A stretch of 64,000 nucleotides of DNA, from positions 33,093,804 to 33,157,803 of the forward strand of contig OY804579.1 in NCBI GenBank assembly GCA_963680875.1. Reading direction: 5' to 3'. The position numbers and the translations under genes are program-made. The DNA comes from Bathymodiolus brooksi (Eukaryota > Mollusca > Bivalvia > Mytilida > Modiolidae). Positions 61,301-63,398 of the stretch are shown in pieces. The notes beneath the pieces are model-generated. The model saw nothing but the letters and a program-made list of their open reading frames with translations, searched no databases and was not told the DNA's origin. Numbering within the stretch: position 1 is the stretch's first letter; each line of letters begins with the position of its first letter.

Positions 61301-63258
61301 TTCAGAAGGACGCTGGTTTCAGCTATTTTCAGACAATTTGGCAGTTGTTTTGACTTTGTAATATTGCAGGATAAACAAAATATACGTACATTGGGTTAAA
61401 TATAAGATGAACTTGCACTCGCTGCGAAACAGGTTAGAAAAGCTCGACAAAGGTTCGCTTTTCTACGTTTCTAAAGCTCGTACACATTAAATTTATATTT
61501 TCCGACAATGTACGTAAATAGCAGATACGTGTATGTAAAATTAATGTTACAATTGTGGAAATTGGATAATCTTTCTATACTGGTTGGCGATACTCTTTAG
61601 GCTCTTTGGTTTTCAATATATTTTTAAACATATTTTATTGTCAAATATATACAATAGAAGTGAACACACGTTTAACAACTTATATAAAGATCTCTTCAGA
61701 CTCATATAAAGTTCTCTTCAGATTTATATAAAGTTCTCTTCTGACTTATATAAAGTTCTCCTCAGACTCATATAAAGTTCTCTTCTGACTTATATAAAGT
61801 TCTCTTCTGATTTATATAAAGTTCTCTTCAGACTTATATAAAGTTCTCTTCAGACTTATATAAAGTTCTCTTGAGTCTTATATAAAGATCTCTTGAGACT
61901 TATATAAAGATCTCTTCAGACTTATATAAAGTTCGCTTCAGACTTATATAAAGCTCTCTTCAGACTTATATAGAGTTCTCTCGAGACTTATATAAAGATC
62001 TCTTCAGACTCATATAAAGTTCTCTTCTGACTTATATAAAGTTTTCTTCAGACATATATAAAGTTCTCTCCAGACTTATATAAAGTTCTCTTCAGACATA
62101 ACAGCTCTCTGCAGACTTATAGAAATTCTCATCAGACCTATATAAAGTTCTCTCCAGACTTATCTAACGTTGTCTTCAGACTCATATAAAGATCTCTCCA
62201 GACTACTATAAAGTTCTCTCCAGATTTATATAAAGTTCTCTTCAGACATACAAATTCTCTTCAGACATAAAAGCTCTCTTCAGACATAAAAGTTATCATC
62301 AGACTTATATAAAGTTCTCTCCAGACTTATATAAAGTTCCCTTCAGACATAAAAATTCTCCTCAGACGTATAACAAGTTCTCATCAGACTTATATAAAGA
62401 TCTCTTCAGACTTATATAAAGTTCGCTTCAGACTTATATAAAGTTCTCTTCTGGCTTAGAAGTTCTCTTCAGACTTAAAAGTTCTCTTCAGACTTATATA
62501 AAGTTCTCTTCAGACTTAAAAGCTCTCTTCAGACTTATATAAAGTTCTCTCGAGACTTATATAAAGATCTCTTCAGACTTATATAAAGTTCTCTCGAGAC
62601 TTATATAAAGATCTCTTCAGACTTATATAAAGTTCGCTTCAGACTTTTATAAAGTTCGCTTCAGACTTATATAAAGCTCTCTCCAGACTTATATAAAGCT
62701 CTCTTCAGACTTATATAAAGTGCTCTCCAGACTTATATAAAGATTTCTTCAGACTTATATAAAGTTCGCTTCAGACTTATATAAAGCTCTCTTCAGACTT
62801 ATATAGAGTTCTCTCGAGACTTATATAAAGATCCCTTCAAACTTATATAAAGTTCGCTTCAGACTTATATACAGTTCTCTTCAGACTCATATCAAGATCT
62901 CTTCAGACTACTATAAAGTTCTCTAATAATTTCATTATAAGTGGAAAAGACTGTAGTATCATTTGTAATTGAGGCCACGATATAGCTGAAATACTGCTAA
63001 AGTTGGCATTACACACTAATCAATCAATCATTTGTAATTGTACAAAACATTATTGAAGTCATTATTTAGCTTAATACAAGTCAATACGTTACTTACCACA
63101 CTGCTTTTCCAGTTTATCTGTACCTAGGTCTTGACAATCGTTCCCGCCATTACATGGTGTAGGATTGTTACAATAACGATACCTGTTAGTGATACCAGTG
63201 CAGTTGTTAGAGCAATCATCCCATGGCGTCCAGTTAGTGTATCCACCGTCTACAATAT
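8262..63258 (-). CDS. Polycystin-1-like receptor (TSP1-REJ-GAIN/GPS-TM1), partial, 17 exons
   Basis: Join on the minus strand: 63097-63258, 60731-60907, 58437-59943, 46315-46496, 44318-44502, 38546-38642, 38247-38387, 36687-36811, 36261-36410, 35565-35729, 33836-33973, 15323-15425, 13782-14002, 12076-12306, 9893-10358, 8977-9116, 8262-8495. The total is 4424 nt (2 leading nt plus 1474 codons) with no stop, and donor and acceptor phases agree at all 16 junctions. Domain order: two TSP1 repeats, REJ module, long extracellular stalk, GAIN-like segment, GPS-type cysteines, first membrane helix. The end (FSSVFSKFDLKDNAAVLATV) is the PKD1-family signature before and in TM1. Family members are large cell-surface or ciliary receptors, some acting in fertilisation (REJ), partnering PKD2-type channels. 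Both gene ends lie outside the window. Exact paralogue is uncertain, so no symbol is given. Confidence 0.93.
8496..8976. other. Intron 16-17 with AAATAACATT microsatellite and SINE tail
   Basis: About 8500-8600 holds an imperfect array of 'aaaataacatt' units next to the acceptor of exon 17. About 8745-8822 is a fragment of the widespread short element whose tail reads gttgtttaacgccatctcag. Nothing else is recognisable. Confidence 0.7.
8977..9116 (-). CDS. Exon 16: pre-GPS strand with basic RRKR site
   Basis: 140 nt; acceptor ends ttag, donor AAG|gtaaat. It reads NTTVASSRRKRSTQTN, then GCRVWNQDVQQWDKTSCK. The C-x-x-W/F-(x)n-W-(x)n-C pattern is the first half of the GPS cysteine framework in PKD1-family and adhesion receptors. 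The R-R-K-R tract matches a furin-type cleavage consensus. Phase 1 in, phase 0 out. Confidence 0.92.
9300..9560 (+). repeat. Interspersed repeat copy (family shared with 32450-32700)
   Basis: The blocks 'ggagtaatcaaaacccgtaa', 'gtgctccggaacggtag', 'gcagttcctg'-like and 'cctgtcgtgttactcttgtt' reappear in the same order at 32460-32690. An inverted part of it lies at about 36535-36615. No coding capacity. Probably a non-autonomous transposon. Confidence 0.65.
9893..10358 (-). CDS. Exon 15: GAIN-like beta domain
   Basis: 466 nt; acceptor aactgtcgttgtag, donor ACAG|gtactt. It reads VTFYDHTPFSWDDESKYISS, then KSVQLAIPVEKNE, MLTYSMYWNNPNDSLIFC and LVYIGVHVFRLTG. This is a beta-sandwich pattern typical of the region before the GPS in polycystin-1 proteins. 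Phase 0 in, phase 1 out, joining the next exon as G|GT. Confidence 0.9.
10670..11040. repeat. ~40-bp pyrimidine-rich minisatellite
   Basis: About nine copies of a unit built from (cttctt)n, ttcgttcgcc, tttattacacttggatt. It lies in the intron between exons 14 and 15. The Phe/Leu-rich open frames across it are only the translated repeat. Confidence 0.9.
11687..11944. repeat. Foldback element, G-tract/C-tract hairpin
   Basis: The ends 'agggaccgaccatttaactt' and its reverse complement 'aagttaaatggtcgttccct' flank an A/T-rich core with internal complementary blocks. This is MITE-like, with no coding capacity. Confidence 0.8.
12076..12306 (-). CDS. Exon 14: GAIN-like helical segment
   Basis: 77 codons; acceptor atttatcatgcag, donor CAG|gtatgt. 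It reads REVPGLLSSIISLGKILHML, then PVYVHHSHVNSTQDI and HDNVDISFLGTT. The switch from helix to beta strand fits the GAIN domain. Phase 0 at both ends. Confidence 0.88.
12380..12697 (-). repeat. tRNA-related SINE, 5'-truncated
   Basis: Matches, in opposite orientation, the element at 37868-38222: shared blocks include 'gcttctccgctaagcacgca', a 'gtgctagc' block and the terminal 'gagtgagtg' run with 'tgttgtttaac'. The tRNA-like head is truncated at the right end. It lies in the intron just upstream of exon 14. Confidence 0.75.
12698..13781. other. Intron 13-14, AT-rich
   Basis: AT-rich intron sequence. No repeats, domains or RNA motifs were recognised apart from the SINE next to it. Confidence 0.5.
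13782..14002 (-). CDS. Exon 13: extracellular stalk, helical
   Basis: 221 nt; acceptor attaaattgtag, donor GTG|gtaaat. It reads ILRVLNNALEGILPKTSSDT, then IDSITGVLSEREKVTESL and IERAYIVSKIAMRNQ. The strongly alpha-helical, heptad-like content resembles the helical subdomain that precedes the GPS in GAIN-bearing receptors. Phase 1 in, phase 0 out. Confidence 0.88.
14003..15322. other. Intron 12-13, no recognised feature
   Basis: About 1.3 kb of AT-rich sequence with several short poly-T runs. I see no credible exon or transposon end on either strand. Confidence 0.5.
15323..15425 (-). CDS. Exon 12: extracellular stalk
   Basis: 103 nt; acceptor ttgttttttttag, donor GAAG|gtaaga. It reads GAFNGNTQLVERLVLLANND, then YISASE. 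Phase 0 in, phase 1 out; it joins exon 11 and exon 13 without a frame break. Confidence 0.87.
15496..15655 (-). repeat. SINE fragment (gtttaacgccactttc tail)
   Basis: Contains 'ggtgtttaacgccactttca', 'caatatttcagctacatcgt' and a degenerate 'tcaaactcgtaacgc'. This matches the element at 34063-34336 in the same orientation. Confidence 0.75.
15923..16260 (+). pseudogene. Gag-like fragment with damaged CCHC zinc knuckle
   Basis: Opens with MSDSDERMLEGDSPEV and a Lys/Arg-rich stretch (IKKIKTHKKDPGRQNRKR). The frame then meets TGA at about 16157, followed by YKCGGHGPWARECR. That stop occupies the place of the first cysteine of a C-x2-C-x4-H-x4-C knuckle, so a single TGY-to-TGA change would explain it. 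A basic region before a zinc knuckle is typical of retrotransposon Gag. It may be the first ORF of the DIRS-type element whose RT starts near 23460, but about 7 kb of other insertions separate them, so this link is inference. Confidence 0.6.
16290..18826. other. Intron interior, mostly unidentified
   Basis: AT-rich; includes a small hairpin at about 17673-17718 (aaggacgtatata / tatatacgtcctt). The open frames at 17040-17237 and 18155-18475 show no family resemblance and are treated as chance. Confidence 0.45.
18829..20259 (+). mobile_element. Degraded Tc1/mariner element
   Basis: Starts TA|CAGTCCGACAAAAGTTAAGC and ends with the inverse (GCTTAAATTTTGTCGGAGTG|TA): terminal inverted repeats flanked by TA duplications at 18827-18828 and 20260-20261. 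Length is 1431 bp, within the usual Tc1 range. It lies inside the 18.4-kb intron, in antisense orientation to the host gene. Confidence 0.9.
19058..19927 (+). pseudogene. Tc1-like transposase pseudogene
   Basis: Pieces in three frames: an N-terminal helix-turn-helix (VRRKLTIPERWQAVGMHNGG), a segment with WSDESRF (first catalytic Asp, about 19360), the second Asp in DDNARPHRAR (about 19625), and SPDMNPIEHVWD (catalytic Glu, about 19715) up to the C-terminus HNKRGGYTRY. Several frameshifts and a deletion after the HTH mean no intact protein can be made. Tc1 transposases cut and paste DNA at TA sites. Confidence 0.88.
20403..21342. repeat. 47-bp tandem repeat, about 20 near-identical copies
   Basis: Unit: caagtactaactgtagtaat, then tatgataaaggttattgacg, then gtatata. 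Almost no divergence between copies (one 'ctgtaataat' variant near 20790; the first copy reads 'taattgtag'). No spacers, so not CRISPR. The homogeneity suggests very recent expansion. Confidence 0.97.
21345..23455. other. Intron interior between satellite and DIRS element
   Basis: AT-rich. The block near 21990-22290 (tttatgcccctgcctgtagg...) looks like part of a dispersed repeat. An open frame there (21970-22323) lacks recognisable domains. No exon of the host gene found. Confidence 0.4.
23460..25855 (+). pseudogene. DIRS-type reverse transcriptase/RNase H/MT-like region, broken
   Basis: Starts with VKGRLKKSVEFWEQIGTSKF; RT blocks follow: LVKELSNTPYVVNPLTVS, ERLILDLRHVNK, LPFGL and the catalytic YLDDGFG (about 24560). 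RNase H shows FTDASDVGAAGF (about 25055) and HNTQADYLSR. The tail has DVNWLVPP and KGTLIV, as in DIRS/Ngaro polyproteins. Damage: a 489-bp insertion at 23991-24479, frameshifts near 23885 and 24731, and stops TAG at 25184 and TAA at 25733. RT copies the element's RNA; this copy cannot encode an active enzyme. Confidence 0.88.
23991..24479. mobile_element. 489-bp insertion inside the RT, 12-bp direct duplication
   Basis: The 12-mer ccatttgggctt occurs at 23979-23990 and again at 24468-24479. Removing one copy plus the intervening DNA restores the RT block PFGL to its downstream frame KLSAYIF. This is the pattern of a target-site duplication around a short non-autonomous insert. The insert is AT-rich with no coding capacity. 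Confidence 0.75.
26127..27119 (+). CDS. Tyrosine recombinase of DIRS-type retrotransposon, intact
   Basis: One open frame of about 330 codons. The frame opens at TTG with no ATG there; the first ATG is about 42 codons in (YMSWAENH), so the true start is uncertain. Catalytic residues: Arg in GFLRYDELSNIK (about 26605), HSLRSG (H-x-x-R, about 26958), HGRW (about 27030) and Tyr in KDGYV (about 27060). This is the R-H-R-H/W-Y set of the lambda-integrase superfamily, as used by DIRS and Ngaro elements to integrate circular cDNA. It lies directly after the broken RT in the same orientation. It has no stop or frameshift, unlike the RT. Confidence 0.9.
   Translation: MERQVKHQDLKTLFNNLHNTIINSRPKITVSEYVGSFKRYMSWAENHKEIDLVLPSRELHAALYLQYLMGTLKHHSTIKSAYYGIKWAHNTTGLSDPCEADIVRSIVEASKRELNRPIKKKELLTADLMKLLFLIFNTVNRTLKELRLSVICVLSYTGFLRYDELSNIKANDITFHEEYPDMFIEKSKTDCYRNSKNVLIARLNTPQCPVTILQCYIREAKIDLSTDKYIFRPLIYFKRNKNYMMRNSNIKLSYTRAREIIREALSPIGINMNNYGLHSLRSGRASAAYKCDVPDRLCKVHGRWKSEHAKDGYVCEDLEKRLSVSENLGI
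27419..27563. repeat. Perfect foldback (MITE-like) palindrome
   Basis: Arms 'ggtctgttgacggtaaatat' ... with 'tagaatttatttgac' on the left are mirrored on the right as gtcaaataaattcta ... accgtcaacagacc. Inside the loop, 'aaacgggg' and 'ccccgttt' also pair. Arm length is about 60 bp. Confidence 0.9.
27874..28135. repeat. Foldback element with ~110-bp arms
   Basis: The left arm runs from ggtcatacttaaatacgcct through caactatatggttc; the right arm is its reverse complement. The short loop is A/T homopolymer. No coding capacity. Confidence 0.88.
28352..29727. mobile_element. 1.4-kb element with ~305-bp terminal inverted repeats
   Basis: 28352-28656 (tcacaggagtcggaagttct ... gtgaattttaaggtc) and 29423-29727 are near-perfect reverse complements. 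The 766-bp centre is AT-rich without a recognisable gene. Long TIRs with an empty core suggest a non-autonomous foldback transposon. Confidence 0.85.
29860..30060 (-). pseudogene. Tyrosine-recombinase C-terminal remnant
   Basis: The minus strand reads SIDIMQILGHKNVAFINNYS, then LSEERHKKISSILSNT. The G-H-K-x-V...I-N-N-Y-S pattern is the last box of Crypton/DIRS-type tyrosine recombinases (His/Lys and nucleophile Tyr). Just upstream the related frame LRENNV is offset by a frameshift at about 30025. Only the last 50 or so residues remain. Confidence 0.6.
30310..31930. other. Intron interior, no recognised feature
   Basis: AT-rich stretch with scattered poly-A/T runs. No domain-bearing frame, tandem repeat or transposon end recognised. 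Confidence 0.5.
31935..32184. repeat. Two-copy ~122-bp tandem repeat with internal ~20-bp repeats
   Basis: The block 'aaaagtttattcgtaggttt' ... 'ggctacgaataaagc' ... 'cagcaaatgtactgattgca' occurs at 31937-32056 and 32061-32184. Within it, 'aaaagtttattcgtagg' repeats three times, followed by its inverse (cctacgaataaa). Confidence 0.85.
32455..32800 (+). repeat. Interspersed repeat copy (family of 9300-9560)
   Basis: Shares ordered blocks with 9300-9560, such as 'ttctccggaagggtaagcag' and 'cccgtcgtgttactc'. Continues into 'gtgcgcacgacgcatttctg' and 'gaataaccttcatcaggta', which recurs at 37035-37095. That suggests a longer composite element. Confidence 0.65.
33836..33973 (-). CDS. Exon 11: extracellular stalk
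   Basis: 46 codons; acceptor ttatattttag, donor GCT|gtgagt. It reads TLSSFVDVLDNSSTEAGDTS and then IEQIAKSIGTTVINKEF. This is helical stalk sequence with a glycosylation site (NSS). Phase 0 at both ends. The next exon in the transcript is 18.4 kb away, across the largest transposon-filled intron of the window. Confidence 0.87.
34063..34336 (-). repeat. tRNA-derived SINE
   Basis: On the minus strand: a head with GGGTGGCTCAACGAGTTAGG (A-box-like) and GCGTGGATTCGCGCCC (B-box-like), a middle with 'tccgggtactccggcttctt', and a tail 'gaaatattgccgaaagtggc' followed by 'gttaaacatcaacatc'. Length is about 275 bp. A second copy of the head occurs at 54496-54575. The tail type recurs at 8745, 15500, 33305 and 62970. 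Confidence 0.8.
34337..35564. other. Intron 10-11, no recognised gene
   Basis: AT-rich intron with a short 'ccctaaccctaacc' run near 34628, too short to be telomeric. The open frames here lack domain features. Confidence 0.5.
35565..35729 (-). CDS. Exon 10: extracellular stalk
   Basis: 55 codons; acceptor tttatgttcaag, donor TCT|gtaaga. It reads GLPKTIFDIDPYDW, then a Ser/Asp-rich stretch ending ANSDIIS, with one N-glycosylation site (NGS). Phase 0 at both ends. Confidence 0.87.
36261..36410 (-). CDS. Exon 9: extracellular stalk
   Basis: Exactly 50 codons between acceptor atcgttccag and donor CTG|gtaagc. It reads ISPAYSDIDASTVAAYLTSS and ends SSSVTDL. This is the start of the helical stalk between REJ and the GAIN-like region in this family. 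Both ends are in phase 0. Confidence 0.87.
36687..36811 (-). CDS. Exon 8: REJ C-terminal segment
   Basis: 125 nt; acceptor tttaattttcag, donor AAG|gtaagtg. It reads YVTLKPGLEVDNHIVTIKVQ and ends DCIINAGK. The alternating hydrophobic pattern suits a final beta strand of the REJ module. Phase 1 in, phase 0 out, consistent with both neighbours. Confidence 0.87.
37020..37100 (+). repeat. Short interspersed repeat shared with 32735-32800
   Basis: 'gtagatatctaatttagtgc' and 'gcgtttctggaataactttc' match 32740-32800 with few changes. Confidence 0.6.
37868..38222 (+). repeat. tRNA-derived SINE, near full length
   Basis: The head 'ttagcatgctcgcctcgagt' with 'gatcgtgggttcgtgtcgcg' gives tRNA-like A and B boxes. 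The body has 'gcttctccgctaagcacgca', the tail 'ggcgctaaacaacaattact' and a (cact)n end. It ends 24 bp before exon 7. The inverted copy is at 12380-12697. Confidence 0.8.
38247..38387 (-). CDS. Exon 7: REJ/stalk segment
   Basis: 141 nt; acceptor cattttatcag, donor GGAT|gtaagt. It reads EQKIISKNWKDEGFRHFK and continues to FRIVQVLGQTETLLYYG. It links in phase with both neighbours (phase 1 in, phase 1 out). The intron before it is only about 158 bp. No catalytic or binding motif is recognisable; the assignment rests on frame continuity and on position between REJ exons. Confidence 0.85.
38546..38642 (-). CDS. Exon 6: REJ segment
   Basis: 97 nt; acceptor gtatttgttag, donor GAGA|gtaaga. It reads VEEVRSFNCMVTWQPHSS..., the FxVxC-x-W part of REJ that follows the GGKC motif. 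Phase 0 in, phase 1 out. A downstream Tc1 element and the 3.5-kb TIR element fill the 5.7-kb intron between this exon and exon 5. Confidence 0.85.
38821..40160 (+). mobile_element. Tc1-like DNA transposon, near-complete
   Basis: Bounded by TA at 38819-38820 and 40161-40162. TIRs: CAGTGCTGCCTCATAAGTAT at the left and the inverse of CAGCGCCGTCTCAAAAGTAT at the right, both continuing into a tATTCGC..AAAAtaAGAtggc-type motif. 1340 bp, typical for Tc1. It sits in the intron between exons 5 and 6, antisense to the host gene. Confidence 0.93.
39031..40056 (+). pseudogene. Tc1-like DD34E transposase with one in-frame stop
   Basis: The frame starts at ATG 39031 (MGRKSKELSEDRKQLVVDLK). An N-terminal paired-like HTH includes IPESTIRSIWKKYN and the GRPRK hinge. 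The catalytic triad is Asp in IFSDES (about 39500), Asp in FQDDNALVH (about 39760) and Glu in SPDLNIIENVW (about 39870). There are 34 residues between the last two, so DD34E. A single TAA at 39367-39369 interrupts an otherwise continuous frame; downstream sequence is in the same frame (RRVVRRKM...). The full product would be about 341 residues, normal for Tc1. Confidence 0.92.
40300..40426. repeat. ~27-bp tandem repeat, left part
   Basis: Units such as 'cagctgactaacacattaca' plus 'cctaaat'. The same array resumes at 43900, so the two parts were one array before the TIR element inserted. Confidence 0.85.
40687..41062. repeat. Two-copy ~187-bp tandem duplication
   Basis: The block 'atcgcattgaaataaaatgc' ... 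'ctctggtacacgtttttatt' ... 'aagaaagataactccgta' occurs twice back to back with a few differences and a small indel near 41030. Confidence 0.88.
41422..41920. repeat. ~500-bp palindrome (nested foldback element)
   Basis: Left 'tgtatagtcatctgtcaaaa' ... 'tccctatataatcaaccaaa' pairs with right 'ggttgattatatagggat' ... 'tttttgacagatgactgtac'. Arms are about 230 bp with a short A/T loop. Nested inside the TIR element. Confidence 0.88.
42110..42685 (-). CDS. Uncharacterised protein fragment of the TIR element
   Basis: An open frame of about 190 codons, acidic and Leu/Lys-rich (e.g. LYKKIEDLVDKTALIKSLKE, LSSSETDTEKSEF). The in-frame sequence upstream across a stop reads ILCLTCYKNFNKFVRSDDSL, with a C-x2-C pair, so the frame may be the remainder of a larger protein. 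A 'tgttttcacag' acceptor-like site overlaps the start, so it could also be an exon. I recognise no domain. Its position inside the CAGTCGG-ended element suggests it is transposon-encoded. Confidence 0.45.
   Translation of the reverse strand: MFSQFDQVEYCNVDSDNLDRYVLFYPVLEFVVSDFLSNKALLLPDLYKKIEDLVDKTALIKSLKEPEDKIGEPSPIRGNKFSHLSLEDFKETGDETFAWESFEKKLSAYSFLKYLVQENDIHVDLPGLKTFLSSSETDTEKSEFCSIEVLDETADSKATVLKTLNILHKKFQIGIKLQYQVVVGTGNLKTI
43900..44185. repeat. ~27-bp tandem repeat, right part
   Basis: About ten units of 'cagcagactaacacattaca' plus 'cctaaa' with variants (aaatcagctgac, aaatcaacagac, aaatcagcaaat). Continuation of 40300-40426. Confidence 0.88.
44318..44502 (-). CDS. Exon 5: REJ segment with YGGKC motif
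   Basis: Acceptor ttatttacag; 185 nt enter in phase 1 (completing E) and read LDSRTFVMQANVLNANTGY, then LPYGGKCQIESSHWG. The P-x-GG-x-C-x-I motif is a REJ landmark. The donor is weak: ATC|gtgatt at 44317 gives phase 0, which fits exon 6. The alternative GGG|gtgatt at 44328 would break the frame. The left boundary is therefore less certain than the others. Confidence 0.8.
44587..45372. repeat. Foldback element with ~285-bp arms
   Basis: Left arm 44587-44870 (caggcacttgtttcatt ... ggatacagccacttccg) pairs with right arm 45073-45372 (cggaagtggctgtatccg ... gaaacaagtgcctg). The right arm carries an extra G-tract near 45160; the loop is about 200 bp. It lies in the intron between exons 4 and 5, 85 bp upstream of exon 5's acceptor. 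Confidence 0.88.
45677..46012. repeat. 42-bp minisatellite, 8 copies
   Basis: Unit 'aaaatgacatccctcacatt' + 'taactgggtgagcattattt' + 'at', with a ccc/cct variant. Because 42 is divisible by 3, the plus strand stays open and reads MTSLTFNWVSIIYK repeats. There is no start context or domain, so it is treated as non-coding. Confidence 0.92.
46315..46496 (-). CDS. Exon 4: REJ core with NC.....C..C.....F.W motif
   Basis: 182 nt; acceptor ATCGTTTGTTTTACAG and donor TCTG|gtaaat. It completes E from the previous exon and reads CRLNCMEKS, then LKATCSSCTIHQLRGATFRW: the REJ pattern of paired cysteines followed by F/Y-x-W. Phases match exon 3 (phase 2) and exon 5 (phase 1). The 38-bp minisatellite abuts the acceptor directly, and the repeat unit contains the acceptor sequence. 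A near-identical copy lies at 48123-48304. This copy is the functional one because it keeps the donor. Confidence 0.9.
46497..47865. repeat. 38-bp minisatellite derived from exon 4's acceptor, copy A
   Basis: About 36 units of 'aaatctacatctgtaaaaca' + 'aacgatacagccaatgta'. Read on the minus strand, each unit is ...ATCGTTTGTTTTACAGATGTAGATTT..., the branch/pyrimidine tract, AG and first nine bases of exon 4. Starts at the exon edge without a gap. Confidence 0.93.
48123..48304 (-). pseudogene. Duplicated exon 4 lacking its splice donor
   Basis: Same length (182 nt) and nearly the same sequence as exon 4 at 46315-46496; visible differences are at the 3' end (WMLS for WILS). The acceptor TTTGTTTTACAG is intact. 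At the 3' edge gtaaat is replaced by CGATTG, because the tandem-duplication junction falls exactly at the splice site. If included, translation would run on about 35 residues into intron sequence and stop. In a mature transcript it must be skipped, otherwise it would act as a truncating exon. Confidence 0.88.
48305..49815. repeat. 38-bp minisatellite, copy B
   Basis: Same unit as copy A, next to the duplicated exon 4; about 40 copies. Unit variants (e.g. 'ggctatt', 'agctcatg', 'agccgatg') occur in blocks, showing local amplification. Remnant units also occur at about 57778-57872. Confidence 0.93.
51745..51905. repeat. CCTAAGAC-rich repeat block
   Basis: A cluster of 'cttaggacat', 'gtcttaagac' and 'cctaagatggtcctaagacc' motifs in both orientations, ending 'ttcgagaacacggcaccagg'. 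Probably a small dispersed element inside the piggyBac. Confidence 0.6.
52020..52960. repeat. Diverged internal repeats in the piggyBac element
   Basis: About five imperfect copies of a block containing 'gaaaagcgcattcgtgaatg', 'cagttttcagtatgtaaaag' and 'gtatcaaataa...aacatta', at about 52030, 52385, 52555, 52745 and 52855. Confidence 0.65.
53054..54720 (-). pseudogene. piggyBac transposase, frameshifted
   Basis: The N-terminus starts at 54720 (MAQAIIQQQPVDGDFNDAVD), an acidic leader typical of piggyBac. A SINE head at 54496-54575 interrupts it. The core follows in three frames: LSIAEFKGFLAVFYNMGL (about 54260), SVDESLVG with the first catalytic Asp (about 54015), FADSFFSS with the second (about 53769), and GGVDLSDQM with the third (about 53482). 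The C-terminus has the cysteine-rich CVIC...CARC...H...C zinc motif. Frameshifts lie near 54190 and 53540. All three DDD residues remain, but no full protein can be made. Confidence 0.9.
54496..54575 (+). repeat. SINE head fragment inside the piggyBac transposase
   Basis: 'cgggtggctcaatgagttag', 'gtagttggattacctaacaa' and 'ctcatacaagcctatcacca' match the head of the SINE at 34063-34336. Confidence 0.8.
55016..55147. repeat. Third copy of the duplication tail
   Basis: 'aaaaaataactatccagttt', 'ccgtacagcttctttacatg' and 'ttagaccttcttgtttc' match 49982-50100, with a C-tract insertion. The second and third copies flank the piggyBac at some distance. Confidence 0.85.
55150..56480. other. Intron interior, no recognised feature
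   Basis: AT-rich, no exon or repeat family recognised. Note the near-palindromic 'gacctaaagagc' / 'ttaggtccctttt' around 56430-56470. Confidence 0.45.
56780..57290 (-). pseudogene. C-terminal tail of a non-LTR retrotransposon RT
   Basis: The minus strand reads ILRPTLEYAAMVCDPTT, then (after stops) RRPDRFVINDYTSRTQGCVT, then RMLTSLEWQTLEQRRRISRL, MMYKIQHQLLDIDRDLYLIP, DSRTRG and REWNHLPDTTV. This is the familiar C-terminal region of jockey/RTE-like reverse transcriptases (E-Y-A..VWDP; L.W.tL..RR...RL...YKI; N.LP). 5'-truncated as is usual for non-LTR copies, with at least two stops. Confidence 0.85.
57778..57872. repeat. Isolated relic of the 38-bp minisatellite
   Basis: 'aacgatatagccaatgtaaa' + 'ttatacacctaaaacaaac' and 'atctgtaaaccaaataatat' are two to three decayed units, about 8 kb from the main arrays. 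Confidence 0.75.
58080..58420. repeat. (gttt)n and (tttc)n microsatellites
   Basis: A tgtttgtttgtttgtttg run near 58098-58120, and tttctttctttctttc runs near 58320-58370, just downstream of exon 3. On the minus strand these are purine-rich tracts after the donor. Confidence 0.9.
58437..59943 (-). CDS. Exon 3: start of REJ module with a ~300-residue insertion
   Basis: The largest exon, 1507 nt (501 codons plus two split codons); acceptor ccacactacag, donor ATTGA|gtaagt. After the end of the TSP1 region it reads a beta-rich segment, then HAFIRGGAGLTVGKG and FDASSGSYS...LTFQWACM, the REJ opening (GG, DAS.S, W.C). The canonical REJ strand NDGMGYLVNVRVENEG followed by GSPPIVEIE comes only about 300 residues later. 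The intervening stretch is Asn/Tyr/Leu-rich with several N-glycosylation sites (NTS, NNTS, NLT), and I do not recognise it. Because the exon is uninterrupted and glycosylation-rich, it is probably real extracellular sequence, not a retained intron. Confidence 0.9.
60279..60370. repeat. Small foldback hairpin
   Basis: 'ggatgtcaataattgtcaat' + 'ctgacg' pairs with 'tctgacattgacaattatta' + 'atatcc' across a C-tract. Confidence 0.7.
60731..60907 (-). CDS. Exon 2 in window: second thrombospondin type-1 repeat
   Basis: 177 nt between acceptor ttatacag and donor AGAG|gtatgt. It reads GQWGSWGSWGQC, then TGKQTRFRYC and ICGGEFCDG, closing with GNC: the three-tryptophan ladder and R-layer of a TSP1 repeat. 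Only five cysteines are visible, because the usual second cysteine after the W motif is absent. Enters in phase 2 and exits in phase 1, exactly joining the exon on each side. The one-exon-per-TSP1 arrangement with identical phases suggests exon shuffling. Confidence 0.9.
60908..61679. other. Intron 1-2, no recognised feature
   Basis: AT-rich sequence with a short (att)n run at about 60925-60945. No additional TSP1 exon found here. Confidence 0.5.
61680..62935. repeat. ~22-bp array with TATATAAAG in each unit
   Basis: About 55 units of 'gacttatataaagttctcttca', with frequent variants (gatctc, gttcgc, gctctc, missing tatat). Lies in the intron between the two TSP1 exons. More diverged than the other arrays in the window, hence older. 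Confidence 0.93.
62960..63035 (+). repeat. SINE tail fragment
   Basis: 'ggccacgatatagctgaaat' + 'actgctaaagttggcattac' followed by caatcaatca; this is the tail of the element at 34063-34336. Confidence 0.65.
63097..63258 (-). CDS. Exon 1 in window: thrombospondin type-1 repeat
   Basis: Acceptor ttttatatag and donor GTG|gtaagtaac bound 162 nt that read one complete TSP1 repeat. It has two tryptophans (NWTPWDDC), six cysteines and the NRYRYC strand followed by NPTPCNGGNDC. TSP1 repeats are extracellular adhesion modules. The exon starts with 2 nt of a split codon, so at least one coding exon lies upstream beyond 64000, and it ends in phase 1, matching the next exon. TSP1 repeats are not part of vertebrate PKD1, so this is a lineage-specific architecture or a different invertebrate family member. 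Confidence 0.9.
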
Positions 63259-63398
63259 CTATATAAAAATCTTATATTTTGAAATTTAAAATTGTTTGAT
63301 TCTGTACATGATAAAATACTAAACAACTCTCGTGAAAATATAACATGTATTATCAACCTAATCTAAATACATATCATGCAAACAGTAATATATACAGA

